Assembly (NCBI GenBank): GCA_022829145.1 | Contig: CM040763.1 | Location: forward strand, 25,657,488 to 25,721,487 | Source of the DNA: Albula goreensis | Taxonomy: Eukaryota > Chordata > Actinopteri > Albuliformes > Albulidae | Direction of reading: 5' to 3' | Length of the DNA: 64,000 nucleotides | In this document: positions 1 through 11,545 of the stretch, one piece after another | Position numbering within the stretch: the stretch's first letter is position 1 | How the letters are laid out: each line of letters opens with the position of its first letter | Position numbers and translations under genes: made by a program | The notes under the pieces: generated by a model | What the model was told of the DNA's origin: nothing | Seen by the model: only the letters and a program-made list of their open reading frames with translations | The model's database searches: none

Positions 1-1810
1 TGTCAAGGAGGACCAGACTGGCTTTATTAAGGGTTGGAACTCCTGTGATCATATGAGAAGGCTCCTTAATATTATTCAGTTATCTCAGGATTACAAAGAC
101 CCAGCCCTTGTGCTTTCTCTCGATGCCGAGAAGGCATTCGACCGGGTCGAATGGTCATACTTGTTTTATGTAATGGAGAAATTTGGCCTGGGTGAAAATT
201 TTGTCAAATGGGTCAGGGTCCTTTACAATACTGACTAATGGGCTGAGATCCAACAACTTTCCCTTTCACCGTGGGAACAGACAGGGCGACCCTCTTAGCC
301 CATTGATTTTTGATATTGCTATCAAGCCATTGTCCCAGGCAATAAGGCAGGATGCTCTAATATCTGGTATTCTCGTTGGAGGAGAGGACCATAAAATTAC
401 TTTGTACGTGGATGACGTGTTGATTTTTTTAACAAGACATAAAACCTCTATCCCCTGCTTGACCCAAACCATTTCAAATTTTGGCACTTTTTCTGAGTCT
501 GAGGCCATGCCGCTGGGGTCTCTAACTTCTGTCCCAGACCTGCCAGAGCCCTAGTACTAACCCTATCACTTTAAGCACAGTTAAAGCCTGGAGGTCCATC
601 CGTACTATAGGGGGCCGTGCTCCCCTCTTACTCCTATTCTGGGTGGACCAGATTTTCTTCAAGACTGTCACAATCAGGGCTTTAAAGCGTGGGCCAGCCA
701 GGGGTTAACAAAGTTTGGAGATTTATTTGATGGCCAAACTTTATTATCATATCTGCAGCTACTGCAAAGTTACAGCTTACAAAAATTAGATTTTTTTACA
801 TATTCGCAAATAAGACAGTTCATCACCAAGGATACCACATTAACAAATAATTGTGCCACCTCACATGTAGAAAGGGCCCTGTCTTTGCAAGTATCTAAAG
901 GGGACATTAGAGTATTTTACAGAGCCCTAAATTCCAACTCATCTTTAACTTCCCAAGTTACTAAGCAAGCCTGGGAGAGAGACTTGGGCATCTCTCTGTT
1001 GATGACTTAGATTGACAGGAAGTGTGGATAAGTGCTATGGAAATATCTATCTGTAATCGAACCAAATCTACCCAGTTCAGAATCGTGTACATATAACATC
1101 TGCCCTCAAAAACAAAATGGATGCTAATGTGTCCCCGCTCTGCTGTAAGTGTAACTCTGAGATTGGTAATTATATTCACTGTCTCTGGTCATGTGTAAAG
1201 CTACAAAGGTATTTATCTGGTATAGTGGATGAATTATGTGTTATTTTTGGTGTTCCAATAGAGCTAGATCCTATGTCCCTCCTTCTTGGTCTAACAGATT
1301 GTCATATTGTAAATGTTAAACGCAAGAGATTGTTCAGTTTACTGACTTTTGCTGCCCGGAAGAATATTCTGCGCTTTTGGATCAAGGACATTGCTCCAAC
1401 TAAAAAGTCGTGGCACAGTCTTATAGTGGAGTGTATGCCCAGTGAATACATTTCATGTATGCTTCACTCTTCGGTGCACGCTTTCTATAACATCTGGGAC
1501 CCTTACTTAAAACACATCGGACCTACACTGTGTCATCTTCTATACTTCAGGGACTTACAGAAGCAGTCTAGTCTGTCTCTGCACATTGTCTACTGTAATC
1601 TTGCTATTTGTTTATACACTTAATTATTTCATGTTGTCTGTCTCTGCCGCAGGGGGTGTGGAGGGTTGGGGTTGGATATAATTCCCTTTTATTTTTAATC
1701 ACTCTTACCTACTTTCTTTTGTGTTTTCTTTTTTCCCCTTGTCGTGTCATATCTGAGCTGCTTTGTTCTGAGTTGAATATTGAGCTTACAAGCACACATA
1801 CTACATTTTT
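1..1810 (+). mobile_element. L1-like LINE, 3' part, degenerate
   Basis: This is the 3' portion of an L1-type non-LTR retrotransposon that enters from the left edge. It holds the reverse-transcriptase palm and the L1 C-terminal region in order, with no poly-A tail visible. The right boundary is uncertain: L1-like 3' sequence seems to run to about 1.8 kb, where hAT 3' sequence takes over. No target duplication could be found. Confidence 0.8.
2..1623 (+). pseudogene. L1-like ORF2 reverse transcriptase fragment
   Basis: ORF2 of L1 elements encodes endonuclease and reverse transcriptase that copy the element at a nicked target; only the reverse-transcriptase half is here. The start reads QTGFIKG and [14 protein letters not shown], the typical L1 RT motif with the first catalytic Asp. 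It is followed, after a frameshift near 230, by NRQGDPLSPLIF and by YVDD at about 405-416, where most L1 elements have FADD. Positions 1117-1623 encode the L1 C-terminus with the CCKC...HCLWSC zinc-like motif. Between about 555 and 1110 the frame is broken by stops and probable deletions. It is a dead copy. Assignment to L1 rather than Tx1 is from pattern memory. Confidence 0.8.
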
Positions 1811-1899
1811 GACACAAGGCTCAAAGCCTTCAGTCCCGGGCCACATAGCACGCCTGAGCAGAGCGTGAGCGTGGCGTTACGGCATGGTTTTCATTTCGG

Positions 1900-2714
1900 C
1901 TATTTGAAGGGCATACGACGAGCCTTGCGCTCCGCGAACTCGTCCACAATGCGCTGTATGTCCATTTTCTTTGCTCTCTCATTCTCTATGGGCAACATGG
2001 CAAGTCCACTCAGTCTCTCCAGTCACACTGTGCTCCTAAGGTGGTTTTTAATGAGTTTCAATTTGGAGAATGAGCGCTCAGAGGTTGCAACGGTGACGGG
2101 AAGAGTCAAAAATAAAAGGAGGGCGGTGCAAATCTCACTAAATGCAGAAGTTACTGCTGGGTGGTTGACAATGACCATGTTTGCCAGATCCGCAACATAC
2201 TTTTGCTTGGGTATCTGGTTCCTGAAAGAGGCTCTAAAAGAAAGCAGCTGTCCGGGGAAGCTGGGGGTGATGTCCCGATTGTAGTGCTCACTAAGCCGCT
2301 GGGCAGCTTGGTATAAATCCTCATCCCCTGCTTTCAGCAGTGTGTTGGGGTGAATTGCCTCAAACGTCTTCACAGTTCCATTTAAGCTGGTGAACCTTTG
2401 GGACAGCTGCTGGATGATGATGTCAAGACAGGCATTAAAAAACGTTCACCCGAAAGTTGCTCTCTGTGTCAGTGAGGCGACTGTCCTCAGACAGTTCATC
2501 AAAGTTAACTTTTCTGGCCCTGGTTGTTTCAAACTGTGTTTGACTTCCCCATTTAGAAGCTAGAGCAAGAGTGGCAGACTTAGCCTCATCAAATTGCTCC
2601 CTAAATTCCATCAAAACACTGATAGCGTTTTGCAGTAGAGTAGATGCTTTCAGAATGTCCACGTCCTTTGCTTGCAGTAACTGTGAGGCAGCGTTTATAC
2701 ACTCCTGAATCTTG
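1900..2714 (-). pseudogene. hAT transposase, C-terminal part (dimerisation domain)
   Basis: Minus-strand remnant of a ZMYM1-like hAT transposase. From 2714 downwards it encodes a helical region with LLQAKDVDILKAS, then after a frameshift near 2440 the conserved hAT C-terminal dimerisation segment, including TLPVTVATSERSFSKLK at about 2050-2100. A stop after LRSTV near 2023 and a change of frame lead to a C-terminal tail ending at a TAG at 1900-1902. The upstream part of the same gene lies beyond the provirus at 9348-11228. Two frame breaks make it non-functional. Confidence 0.82.
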
Positions 2715-2718
2715 GTTT

Positions 2719-2781
2719 TGATGGATATTAACTGAATATAGCCTTATGTGCACATTACCTTCTGTTCCTTAGGATCCTACA
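2719..2781 (+). repeat. ERV1 5' LTR, internally deleted (63 bp)
   Basis: Starts TGATGGATATTAAC and matches the first 60 or so bases of the 3' LTR at 8910, then jumps to the last bases, ending CCTACA. The full 3' LTR is 434 bp, so about 371 bp are missing. The breakpoint falls where GGATCCTA(A) near the LTR start meets CCCTACA at the LTR end, a short shared CCTA. TATA box and polyadenylation signal are lost. Both outer termini and the adjacent primer site are intact. Confidence 0.88.
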
Positions 2782-2792
2782 GTAACATATGG

Positions 2793-2810
2793 TGGCAGCG
2801 GTGGGATTCG
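2793..2810 (+). other. ERV1 primer-binding site, tRNA-Leu
   Basis: TGGCAGCGGTGGGATTCG starts 11 bases after the 5' LTR. It is the complement expected for the 3' end of a vertebrate tRNA-Leu including CCA, as I recall that tRNA. The 11-base gap is longer than the usual 0-3 bases. Confidence 0.75.
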
Positions 2811-3085
2811 GAAAAACTCTTCTATTGTCGGCTGCAGAAACGAGGAATTCCGAGAGAGGTGAGTAGATTTTCTGAATACCACCCTCTATAGTTTAGGGAT
2901 ATTCCTCTTGTCTGCTGCTGTGTAGAAGTGACCCGGATCGTGTTTCTGGTAGTGGCCTTTCTTGTGGCGGCTTACTGGCATAGGAGATCCGACGTTTACG
3001 ACGGAGTGCGCGCTTTATCCGTCGGGGTCTGGGACCGCTCGTATGATAGTCGACTTTTTTGCATAGCTGACCAAGTTGGCACACT

Positions 3086-4428
3086 ATGGTCAAGGGAAAG
3101 CGGCTTTCCTGGCAGGGGCTGGTGGAGGAAGTAACCCTGTTAAAATTGTTGGTCGGGAGTTTCTTCACACAGGTGTCAGAGAGTTGGCACTCTGCCTGTA
3201 GTAAAGACTTTTGTGACATGGTACATAAAGGCTTGGAGCTACGTACCACTGTTGCAAAACAGGTTGAATGGTATGATGAATGGGGTAAGAAAGGAGTACA
3301 ACATGTTTAGAAGTACAACATCAAGGCAGGGTTTCTAAAACGCCTCCTTATGTGCTTCGGTTGTATCCTGAACTGCCGTGTGCAACGAACAGATGGCACC
3401 CATTTAAATTCAGGTGTCCACAGGACCACGGGTGGCGCCGCCGGGGGGGTCTGCAGGACAATGCTGACGGGGATGCGGCACCTCCTGCTATTGCGGGAGC
3501 TCCTCAGCAACACACACAAATTCAGTATAAACCTATGAGCACGACTGACATGAGAAATCTATTATCATCCATGCCGATGCTAAAACGAGATTCACCAAAT
3601 GATCAGTTTTGGCAAAAACTCACTGAGTAAGAATTAGTTTCCCAACTGCATGTATATGATGTTTTCATAGTGTGTAAAACAAAATGTCCGCAGACTATTT
3701 GGGCAAGTCTGCAAGATAATTGGAAAGGTGGTGCTTACGCAGTGCAGCCATTTCCTGTTCTTGATGCAATGAGAGTTGAAACTGACAGATTTGTGACAGC
3801 AGTAAAAACGGCTCTTGGGACTGGCTATAATTTGTACGGACTGTATGCGGACAGACATCAAAAGCGTAATGAGAGTTTTCAAGATTATGCAGAAGAGAAA
3901 TTTAAACTATACAAAGAACACAGTAGAGTTGCGAATCCGGGAGAGGATGATCGAGCATTTCTAGATATGTTGCTCAGTGGAATCACCTCTCCTGCACTAA
4001 AAAAATCTTTAGCAGCTTGCCGTGCACTCATGACGACATACGCGCAGTGTATACGGCTAGTGAGCAGGGCTAATAGTTTGGAGCAAGATGCTAGAGGGGC
4101 AGGCAGTTCCGCAAAGCAGCGAGGGCAGAGTGCACCGTCTGCGAATATAGCAACGGTGCGTGCTGAGGACAAGGCGAGAACTAACATGGTGTGTGGTAAC
4201 TGCGGCCGTCAGGGACATACTAAACTTCAGTGCAGAAAGCAGGGGGGAGGTTCCTTTGTGAATAAAGACCAATGTTTTAATTGTAAAGAAAAAGGCCACT
4301 GGGCAAAGAATTGCCCTGCAATCAGTTCAGGAGGGACAGAAGGGGGGTCGAACAGCAAGAAAGGGAAACTGCATGAGTTATCCAAAAACGAGCTTGTTCG
4401 TCTCCTGGAAAATATGCAAGAGCAATAG
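3086..4428 (+). pseudogene. ERV1 gag with two zinc knuckles
   Basis: Gag forms the retroviral core and packages RNA. An N-terminal stretch (3086-3310) is out of frame with the rest. A proline/alanine-rich segment follows (3352-3630), and then after a stop the capsid-like region from about 3631. The nucleocapsid carries two CCHC knuckles, CGNCGRQGHTKLQC (near 4197-4238) and CFNCKEKGHWAKNC (near 4273-4314). The frame ends with a TAG at 4426-4428, and the next codons run in the same frame into protease, which fits stop-codon readthrough in the living virus. The start at 3086 is a guess; earlier ATGs exist at 2928. Confidence 0.78.
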
Positions 4429-6562
4429 GAATTTTCGGCCCCCATGGCTCCTATTTCAGGAGCCAGGAGACCGTATCAACAGGCGAGGATAGGGGGCAAG
4501 TCGTGTAAAATCCTTGTAGATACTGGAGCGTCTTAGTGTAACTAACCTCAGTAATTTACCCCTTACAAAACAGAAGATTGTTCTGCGAGGACTGGGGGGT
4601 GGAATCACGCAGACGATTAAAACAAAACCTGTTTTGGTAGAAGCTGGTGATTTTTTCTTTGATAGCCAGTTTTATTTCAGCCCTTTAAGTACTGAAGGAA
4701 CGATTTTGGGTATGGATATACTCAAACAGTTGCAAGCACACCTTAGGCTAGGTAACGAGGCATCGCTTACTTTAGTGAGTGATGAGGGATGAGCATATCT
4801 ACCATTAGAATGTGATTTTTCCCCCGCTCCAATTTCTGCATGTCGGATTTTACCTGGACCTGATAATGCATGGGCCAAAGATAAATTAGATTGTGGGCTT
4901 CTCGATATGAAACCTGTTTGCATTACAGGAACGCCCCCTCCCCCTAAGGCTCAATATCCGATCAAACCAGAAGCTGTATCAGCTATAAGAGATACAATTG
5001 ACAAACTAAAGCAACGCGGCATTATACGTGAAACTACTTCTCCTTGTGCTTTGGCCGGTGCGTAAGTGATGGCACTTGGAGATTGGGAAATTAATAAATG
5101 TGCAGTGCGTCTCACTCTACTGGTGGCTGATCCTAGTACAATATTGTCACAAATTACACAAAAGAACACAAGGTGTTTAGCGTGTTGGATATTTGCCAAG
5201 GCTTTTATGCTGTTCCAGTGCATGAGGATTCTCAGTTTTGGTTTGCGTTCACTTTTAACGGTAGATAATATACTTTAACGCGGCTGGGACAGGGCTTTCA
5301 TAATAGTCCGACACTATTTCATCAAGCTCTTGCGCAGGTGTTGAGAAAACTTAAACCGCTAAGTTCTCATGTGCTGCAGTATGTTGATGATTTATTGACT
5401 TCTTCCTGTGATTTGGAAATGCATAAGAATGATTTAGAACTGGTTTTGGAATTGGCAGAAAAGGGGTTAAAATGTAACCCTTTGAAAGCGCAGATTTTTT
5501 GTACATCGGTTCAGTGCTTGGGGCACGATATCTCTCATGGTCAGCATCGGCTGACAGTGGATAAGTTATAGGCTATTCGAGACTGTGTACGCCCCACTAC
5601 TGTGAGGGGAGTGAGAAAAGTGATGGGACTGTTTAACTACAGTAGAACTCACATACCAAATTTCAGTCGTTTGTCCCAGCCAATCACTGATTTGTTAAAA
5701 GGAAACTTGCATGCATATGACAAGATTTACTGGGGAGAAGACTGCGAACAAGCATTTACAAAATTGAAAAAAGCTTTATGCTCTGACTCCAGCATGTGAT
5801 GCAGCTGCAAGGTACAAAGTAAACATCTATACTCACTCAAGATATGTATTTGGCGTAGCGCATGACTATCTAAATATTTGGGCAAATAGGGGATTCCTCA
5901 CGAATTCGAAATGGGGGAGTAGTGCAGGAGCTTCATAGAGCTATACAAGAGCCTGAGGAATTTGCAGTACTTGATGGGCATGGTGGAAAGGGCTAACAGT
6001 ACTTTGAAAAATAAACTAACTAAGATTTTGTTTTCATCTGCAGAGAAATCATGGGTAGCAGAATTGCCAGCAGTGCTGATGTCAATTCGGGCCATGACTA
6101 ATTGAACATCTGATCTTTCTCCTTTTGAGATGTTGACAGGACGTCCTATGTGGACACCCGGTGACTTGTGTTTGGCGGGAGGAGAACTGCATGTGATGGG
6201 TGAGAATTTGCTAATATATTGCAAAGCTCTTTTCCGTTCTCTCCCCAGGTCCAATTGGGAAGACAACTTTAAGCCTAAAGCACCCAGGGGCCCCGATGTG
6301 AACATTGGCAATGAAGTGTATGTAAAACACATGCACAAAAAATAAAAAAGGAGTACTGAAACAAATTTGGTCCAGATCATATGTAGCATTACTAGTTGCT
6401 CCTACAGCAATTAGAGTCAAAGCAATTCCAACTTGGATCCACAAAAGTCAGGTTAAAGTGTACACTATCGTGCAGCAAACTGGCGCAGCGACCCAACCTT
6501 TACCTCCAGGCGAACCTAAAAACGATACTTCGCCTGGTCAGGGTAATGGTAGGGAAGATTAG
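4429..6562 (+). pseudogene. ERV1 pol remnant (protease, RT, RNase H and integrase pieces)
   Basis: Protease begins in the gag frame and shows ILVDTGAS before a stop at about 4534, then TILGMDILKQL downstream. RT follows with PIKPEAVSAIRDTIDKLKQ and QRGIIRE at about 4960-5030, is broken after 5063, and resumes with LQYVDDLLTS (catalytic YVDD) at about 5377. The connection region lies at 5602-5799. A short RNase H tail is seen near 5820-5900. From about 5970 only the integrase C-terminal half is present (VERANSTLKNKL, LSPFEMLTGRPMWTPG), ending at a TAG near 6560. The integrase zinc domain and most of its catalytic core are deleted near 5930-5970. The copy cannot be functional. Confidence 0.82.
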
Positions 6563-6739
6563 GTTTGTTTAAGCTGAAAGAAAGGAAAACTGAATTAAAT
6601 GTGCTGACAAGACTGGCAGATAAAATTTGGCAAAAAAAAAAAAACATAGTTCAGGGGTCTTTAAAATATAGAATAAATAAGGTTGAAAACTATCAGAGAA
6701 ATTGTAATTGGGCATAACTGACTAAAGTGTGCCATTTCA

Positions 6740-8575
6740 ATGCCTTGTTATCCTTTTGGGTATATTGATCAATTAAATTATCAGCATTTCAGCGGAGACG
6801 CTCAAGGCCCCCACCTTCTTTCTCCTACTGAAATTGTGTTACAAACTGCATACTTGGTCTGGTCCAGCTTGATTTCCTTTCTTAATAGAAGAGGAGGAAC
6901 CAAACGGACGGAACCAATTAGACAGTGAATCAAAGAAACTATATTGTTTAATGCATTTTATGGCAAACCTCCTGTAAAATGTCATTAAGTAGGACCCCCT
7001 GGTGTAACACCTGTGAGGTTTAACGGCAGTGACATAGCTACTGCAGAGCAGCACTGTCCTGAGGTTACTTAAATTAAGGCACCAGGTTTTGTTGAGCATG
7101 CCACATGGTATAAAGTGTATCCACTTAGTATTCTGTATGTTTATGAGGCTCAAATAGATATGGATCTCACCCCCTGGATCAATATGTGTGGACTTTTCCA
7201 AATCTACTAGATGAAATTAGAGAACAATATGAACGCATGCTGTCACGCCTGCCTGTTTGTCCACGACTCAAGGAAAAGCGGTCAGTGGAGGGATGGGCAG
7301 GTGTGGGCATGGGAGCTTATAACTCATTTTCACAAGCAATTTCTGATTACAGCCACAATTGGGTGGAAGGTGAGTTGTTAAAGGCTGGAGAATGGACAAA
7401 TAGGGCTTCAGGTGCAAATGCTAATGGACTGACTAGTTTGGCAAATGCAGCACGATTTAATTTGGGCATACTTGGTGACCAAGTAAAAATTCTCAGTAGC
7501 AGTGTTAATATTTTCAAGTCTGCTTTTAAGCTGATGACCCAGAGGGAGGAACAGGAGCAGCAGTGTTACAGGGCTGGACAAGCCACCATCACTGACTGGA
7601 GTGCCATGATCACCGATCTCAAGAATGGCTACGTTCCTGCAGAAGCTGCAGGGCGACTTTTGTCAGCCATCAAGCTCCCAGACGCTTGGCACATTGTTGG
7701 TGATGTATTGCCCATATCTGGTGTGTGTGTCAGCCCTAAAAACACATTAAGGGGGATGATTACATTTCCCCTTGTCCACGGGCCTGGGTTTCCAGTGCGC
7801 CGAGTTACTGCTTTTCCGTTCCCCTGCGGAGATAACTACAAACATTGGTGTAAATGGTTAACGCAGGCTTATATGGATAATCGTGATAATTTATATGATC
7901 AAAAACATTGTCAACAAGTAGGCCTAAATGTGTTCTGTAATGGTGCCTATTTGGCCAAAATTGATATGGTTAATGTTGCCACTGATTTTCAAGTAACAAA
8001 TGATGTACCATTCAGCCCTCCTGTCCAAATCTCCCCCACCCAATGGTGTGGGACAGGGGAAGTTGTTATCAACAATGAATACTGTTCCAGCGGCCCTGTT
8101 TCTGTTGCACCAAATCCTCGTTCATTAACTTTTATGGGGTCAGCTTTGTTGAAGACTCTACATATCCCTAACCTCTATCTGGAGCCACATAACTGGACGG
8201 TGGATGTGGACAACTCAATGAATGATGTGCTTGGTGTCCTGGACGAGATGATCTCTCTCCATGTTAAAAAGACTGGTCACCTGATGGCGCAAGCTGAAAT
8301 CGTAATCACTTCATCTGAAGAACAGGCTTGGACGTCCAAAAGTTACTAAATTAGGTTCACGACATTACACGAATGTTAGAAATTGGCATGCTGGTTTAGC
8401 CATTGTTGGTAGCGGAATTCCCTGGGCAAAAGTCTGGATAATAGTAGCACAGGGTATTTGGGGATTGTCACTTATTACTTTCATGGTGGTGATCTATATG
8501 TATGTAAAACTTAGGGCTGTAATGAAACAACTACAGTCTGCTGCAGTGATGAAGTACATATTTTCACCCACTTAG
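6740..8575 (+). pseudogene. ERV1 env-like glycoprotein remnant
   Basis: Lies where env belongs, between pol and the 3' LTR. The long open stretch 7186-8349 has a basic KEKR at residues 29-32, a possible furin site. It is followed by a glycine/alanine-rich segment that could be a fusion peptide, a long region with scattered cysteines, and several N-glycosylation sites (for example NWT). A frameshift near 8330 leads to a hydrophobic membrane anchor (IIVAQGIWGLSLITFMVV) and a short tail ending at 8575. No CX6CC motif of gammaretroviral TM subunits is visible, so its class is unresolved. The upstream part (6740-7185) is fragmentary. Identity as an envelope is inferred from position and architecture. 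Confidence 0.6.
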
Positions 8576-8897
8576 AAATATGTGTAACCTGTAATGTTTA
8601 CTGATCATGCAACTGGGAATGTGAGTTTAAAGAATACTCTGAGCACTTGAAAATGTAACCCAAAGTAATCCTGAATATTTCACCGAATGTATAACCAAAG
8701 CATGTATTGATTGTGTGATCTTTGAATGTTAGAATGTTTGAATGCCTGAAGAAAACTAAGTCCTGGGAACTTGTGGGGGTATCTTAGATACTTATAACTT
8801 GCAAGGTACCAGGTGAAGAATCCCTTTCCCTTTTCCCTTTTTTCTAAAGGCATTCGGTTAAGGGAGGTGTCTGGGCTTTGCTCCAGAACCTCATTTG

Positions 8898-8909
8898 AAA
8901 TGGGGGAAA
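8898..8909 (+). other. ERV1 polypurine tract
   Basis: AAATGGGGGAAA lies immediately before the 3' LTR start, where plus-strand DNA synthesis is primed in retroviruses. Confidence 0.7.
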
Positions 8910-9343
8910 TGATGGATATTAACTGAATATAGCCTTATGTGCACATTACCTTCTGTTCCTTAGGATCCTAAAGTCAGTAATGTATGGAATTTTTGATAAT
9001 ACATAATGTTATTCTTAGGCCTGACATGTTTTCTTAAGAGGGAGTTGTTGGAGACGTCAAGGAGGAAATGGGTGGAATGAGAGAGAAACATGGGTGGCAA
9101 GTTGGCTATAACTCTGGTGAGAGAATATGATGAGAGGATAAAATTCATATATGAAGGTATGCATGACGAAAACCATCTGGGCGCAACTTTCTCTATATAA
9201 ACAGCTGGCTGAGAATATGTATTTTGAAGTAGTATGATGAGCATACTCTTCCTGTCCGGACGTTAATAAATAGGTATCGGAATTCCAAACGTAGTCGTGA
9301 GTCTCTGTGTCTATGTGTTGCCGTCTCTGGTCTGAACCCTACA
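8910..9343 (+). repeat. ERV1 3' LTR, full length (434 bp)
   Basis: Starts TGATGGATATT and ends CCCTACA before the GTTT duplication. It contains a TATATAA at 9194-9200 and an AATAAA at 9265-9270, suitably spaced for a U3 promoter and the R-region polyadenylation signal. The first 60 bp match the 5' remnant at 2719. Confidence 0.88.
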
Positions 9344-9347
9344 GTTT

Positions 9348-11228
9348 GCATGTTGACCAAAAATATGAAAGAAAATTTGCTTATGGCATTCTTCAGTGCA
9401 CTTGCTTCACCACGCTCATCTTTATTGTCACTGGTCAGAGATATTTTGACGAGGGCTTTTATGATGTCTCCATATCTGTGGCTTAACGCAAAAAGCGCAT
9501 CATGTCGAGAAGACCTAGCGAGTGGGACAGAGGCATTTTAATGTGACATTTCTGCTCTCTGGCATCATTAACTCACTGCCCATCGTTTGATACTGTGACC
9601 AAAAAAGTTGTACAGCTTCTCTACAGTGTCATAGAACTGCTTCACTCCAGGGACGTTTTTAACAGAGTCATTGAGAGCTAGGTTGAGATTATGAGCAGCG
9701 CAGTGAACATAACGGGCAAGGGGCTCCTTCTCTGTTATTCTTGCCAGTACGCCTGAATACACACCACTCATATTTGCGGCCCCGTCATAGCCCTGTCCGC
9801 GGCATTTTGACAGATCTATTCCGTTTTTCTCTATAGAGCCCAGGATTTGGTTTTCAAGTTCTGACACTGATGAGTCCACAGTCGCTTCAAACCCCGAAAA
9901 CACTTCATTGATCTGTATATCTGTTGCAATATCCATGTCATTCTTAACAACAGTAACGTAACGGTAAACCTGGCTCAGCTGGTCTATCTTTGACACATCT
10001 TGCATTGTGTCCATGATAATGGAATAAAACGGTGCTTCGTTTATTTCATTAATTATGTCACTTTTCACACGTTCAGATAATATGTAAATAATCTCATCTT
10101 GAATCTGGTGACTTAGGTATTTCACTGACTCTTCTGGTCGGTTGATTAGCTCTTTCAAAACAGGGTTGTAGCGAGCTAATAATTCGATTATTGACAAAAA
10201 GTTGCCAGCATTTCCCTTTCCTAGAACCTTCCTGTGCCCCCTGAAAGCCAGGTTGCATGAAGCCAGAGTGAGAGTTACATTTACAATGCGCTCCACGACC
10301 TGTCTCCAAAACAAGGCTGCATTACGCACATTCCTCTCCATGTCGGCGTCTATTGTGCTGTTGAGTTTCCACCGCTCGTAGACTATGCATGCACCAAGAT
10401 GTATTTGCGTGGATTCATGCTTTTCAACTTTGGCGGAAAGATGTTTCCAGTCTCTTATTCCGTTTACCCATGCATTGTTGTAATATGGGGCATTTCGGTT
10501 GGCAAAAAACCAGCAAGGCTCACAGTAACAGCAGTCTAATTTGGGGGAATAGCACATCCAGCTGCGGGGAAGTTTCATCCCAACTTTAGTGGTAGAGGTG
10601 TAATAACTTTCCGAAAAACACAGATTGTCGTTATCGGTGGGAAATGGACCTTTTGGTCTGCATGGGCCCATCTTAAGGATATATCTTTTAACGTTGGCAT
10701 CCTGGATGTTTTCAGCAAAATTGGCCCGATCAGTTGGAAAACACTCCAGAGGAGGGTTTACATCATCCGTGGTCTGTGTGTCTCCCGTAGCATGAGGAGG
10801 AGACGTGCTGCTTTCATTTCCTGTGTCCAGCATGGGTGAGGAGGGGGGCTGCTGGTCAAGCACCAGGTCTGGCTCTACCCTGGAGCAGCTAGCAACTGCT
10901 GAGTCCCTAACATCACCGCTATACAGTCGAGAGAGAAAGAAGGGGATATAAGCTGGGCTACTAGAAATAACAACCATCAACAGTTTACAACAGCTCACAC
11001 ATTGTGGTGTAGTGATTGCTAGAATTGCTACCTGTAAATCTGGCTCTGAGACTGTGCTGCCAGAATTGGCAGGCCTGAATCGCTGCCAACAAAAATGTCA
11101 GGTTCATCTCCAGGAGGACGAACAAAATATGTGTCCAGTTTTTGTATTTTGGCTTTTCCTTGCTCTCTTTTTTTCTTTTCTTTGCGGTTTGTCGCTCCAC
11201 TTTTATGCTTATATGAACTGCCACTCAT
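9348..11228 (-). pseudogene. hAT transposase, N-terminal and catalytic part
   Basis: Begins at ATG 11226-11228 with the lysine-rich start typical of ZMYM1-like hAT proteins (SSYKHKSGATNRKEKKKREQ). After a frame change it continues as a long open stretch, 9568-10998. That contains a TTF-type zinc-finger region (CYCEPCWFF), a first catalytic-Asp segment (YSIIMDTMQDVSK), a second (GYDGAANMSG) and the CAAHNLNLAL motif. A stop after KRWAVS at 9568 is followed, in another frame, by CPTRWSSRHDALFAL and KNAISKFSFIF down to the provirus junction at 9347. Such genes cut and paste the element in the nucleus. Two frame breaks and the insertion have killed it. Confidence 0.85.
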
Positions 11229-11545
11229 GTTTAGCTTAGTCCGTAAAAATGCTACACCTAGCTTGCACTCTGTTGACAAATGACTGATGATGACGTGGTG
11301 GACGGTTGATAACGATTTTACCCAAAATACACTTTGCAATATTGGCGATCCACTTGTAAATTTGCACATGATGAAGTTAAATGTGAGAGTGAAAATAAAG
11401 CCAGTCATGCAGCACGTCATTTTATTCATATTTTACACCTAACTACATCACTAAAGTCAGTCTTGTACTTTACCTGGTCCCCCCAGCTTGGAACAGAGGC
11501 CCCGGGCGCATCTCCCTCCCTGCCCCCCTGGAAACTCCGCCCCTG

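Larger units (their letters stand above)
2719..9343 (+). mobile_element. ERV1: endogenous retrovirus, tRNA-Leu primer type
   Basis: A provirus with LTRs starting TG and ending CA, flanked by a 4-bp target duplication GTTT at 2715-2718 and 9344-9347. The order is 5' LTR remnant, primer-binding site, gag, protease, RT, RNase H and integrase remnants, env-like frame, polypurine tract and full 3' LTR. Gag ends in a UAG with the protease frame continuing in register, an organisation known from gamma- and epsilonretroviruses. Many frame breaks, a deletion between RNase H and the end of integrase, and a deleted 5' LTR make it a fossil. It lies antisense inside a hAT transposase gene. Confidence 0.9.
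1811..11545 (-). mobile_element. hAT element (ZMYM1-like transposase) split by ERV1
   Basis: A minus-strand hAT transposon in two pieces, about 1811-2718 and 9344-11545, separated by the ERV1 provirus. The right end on the minus strand reads CAGGGGCGGAGTTTCC ending at 11545, a hAT-style terminus beginning with CAG. The left terminus is not recognisable and the left boundary with the L1 is approximate. Joining the two pieces puts the transposase reading frame back in register across the insertion point, so the provirus landed in an existing hAT copy. The 8-bp hAT target duplication could not be confirmed. Confidence 0.8.
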
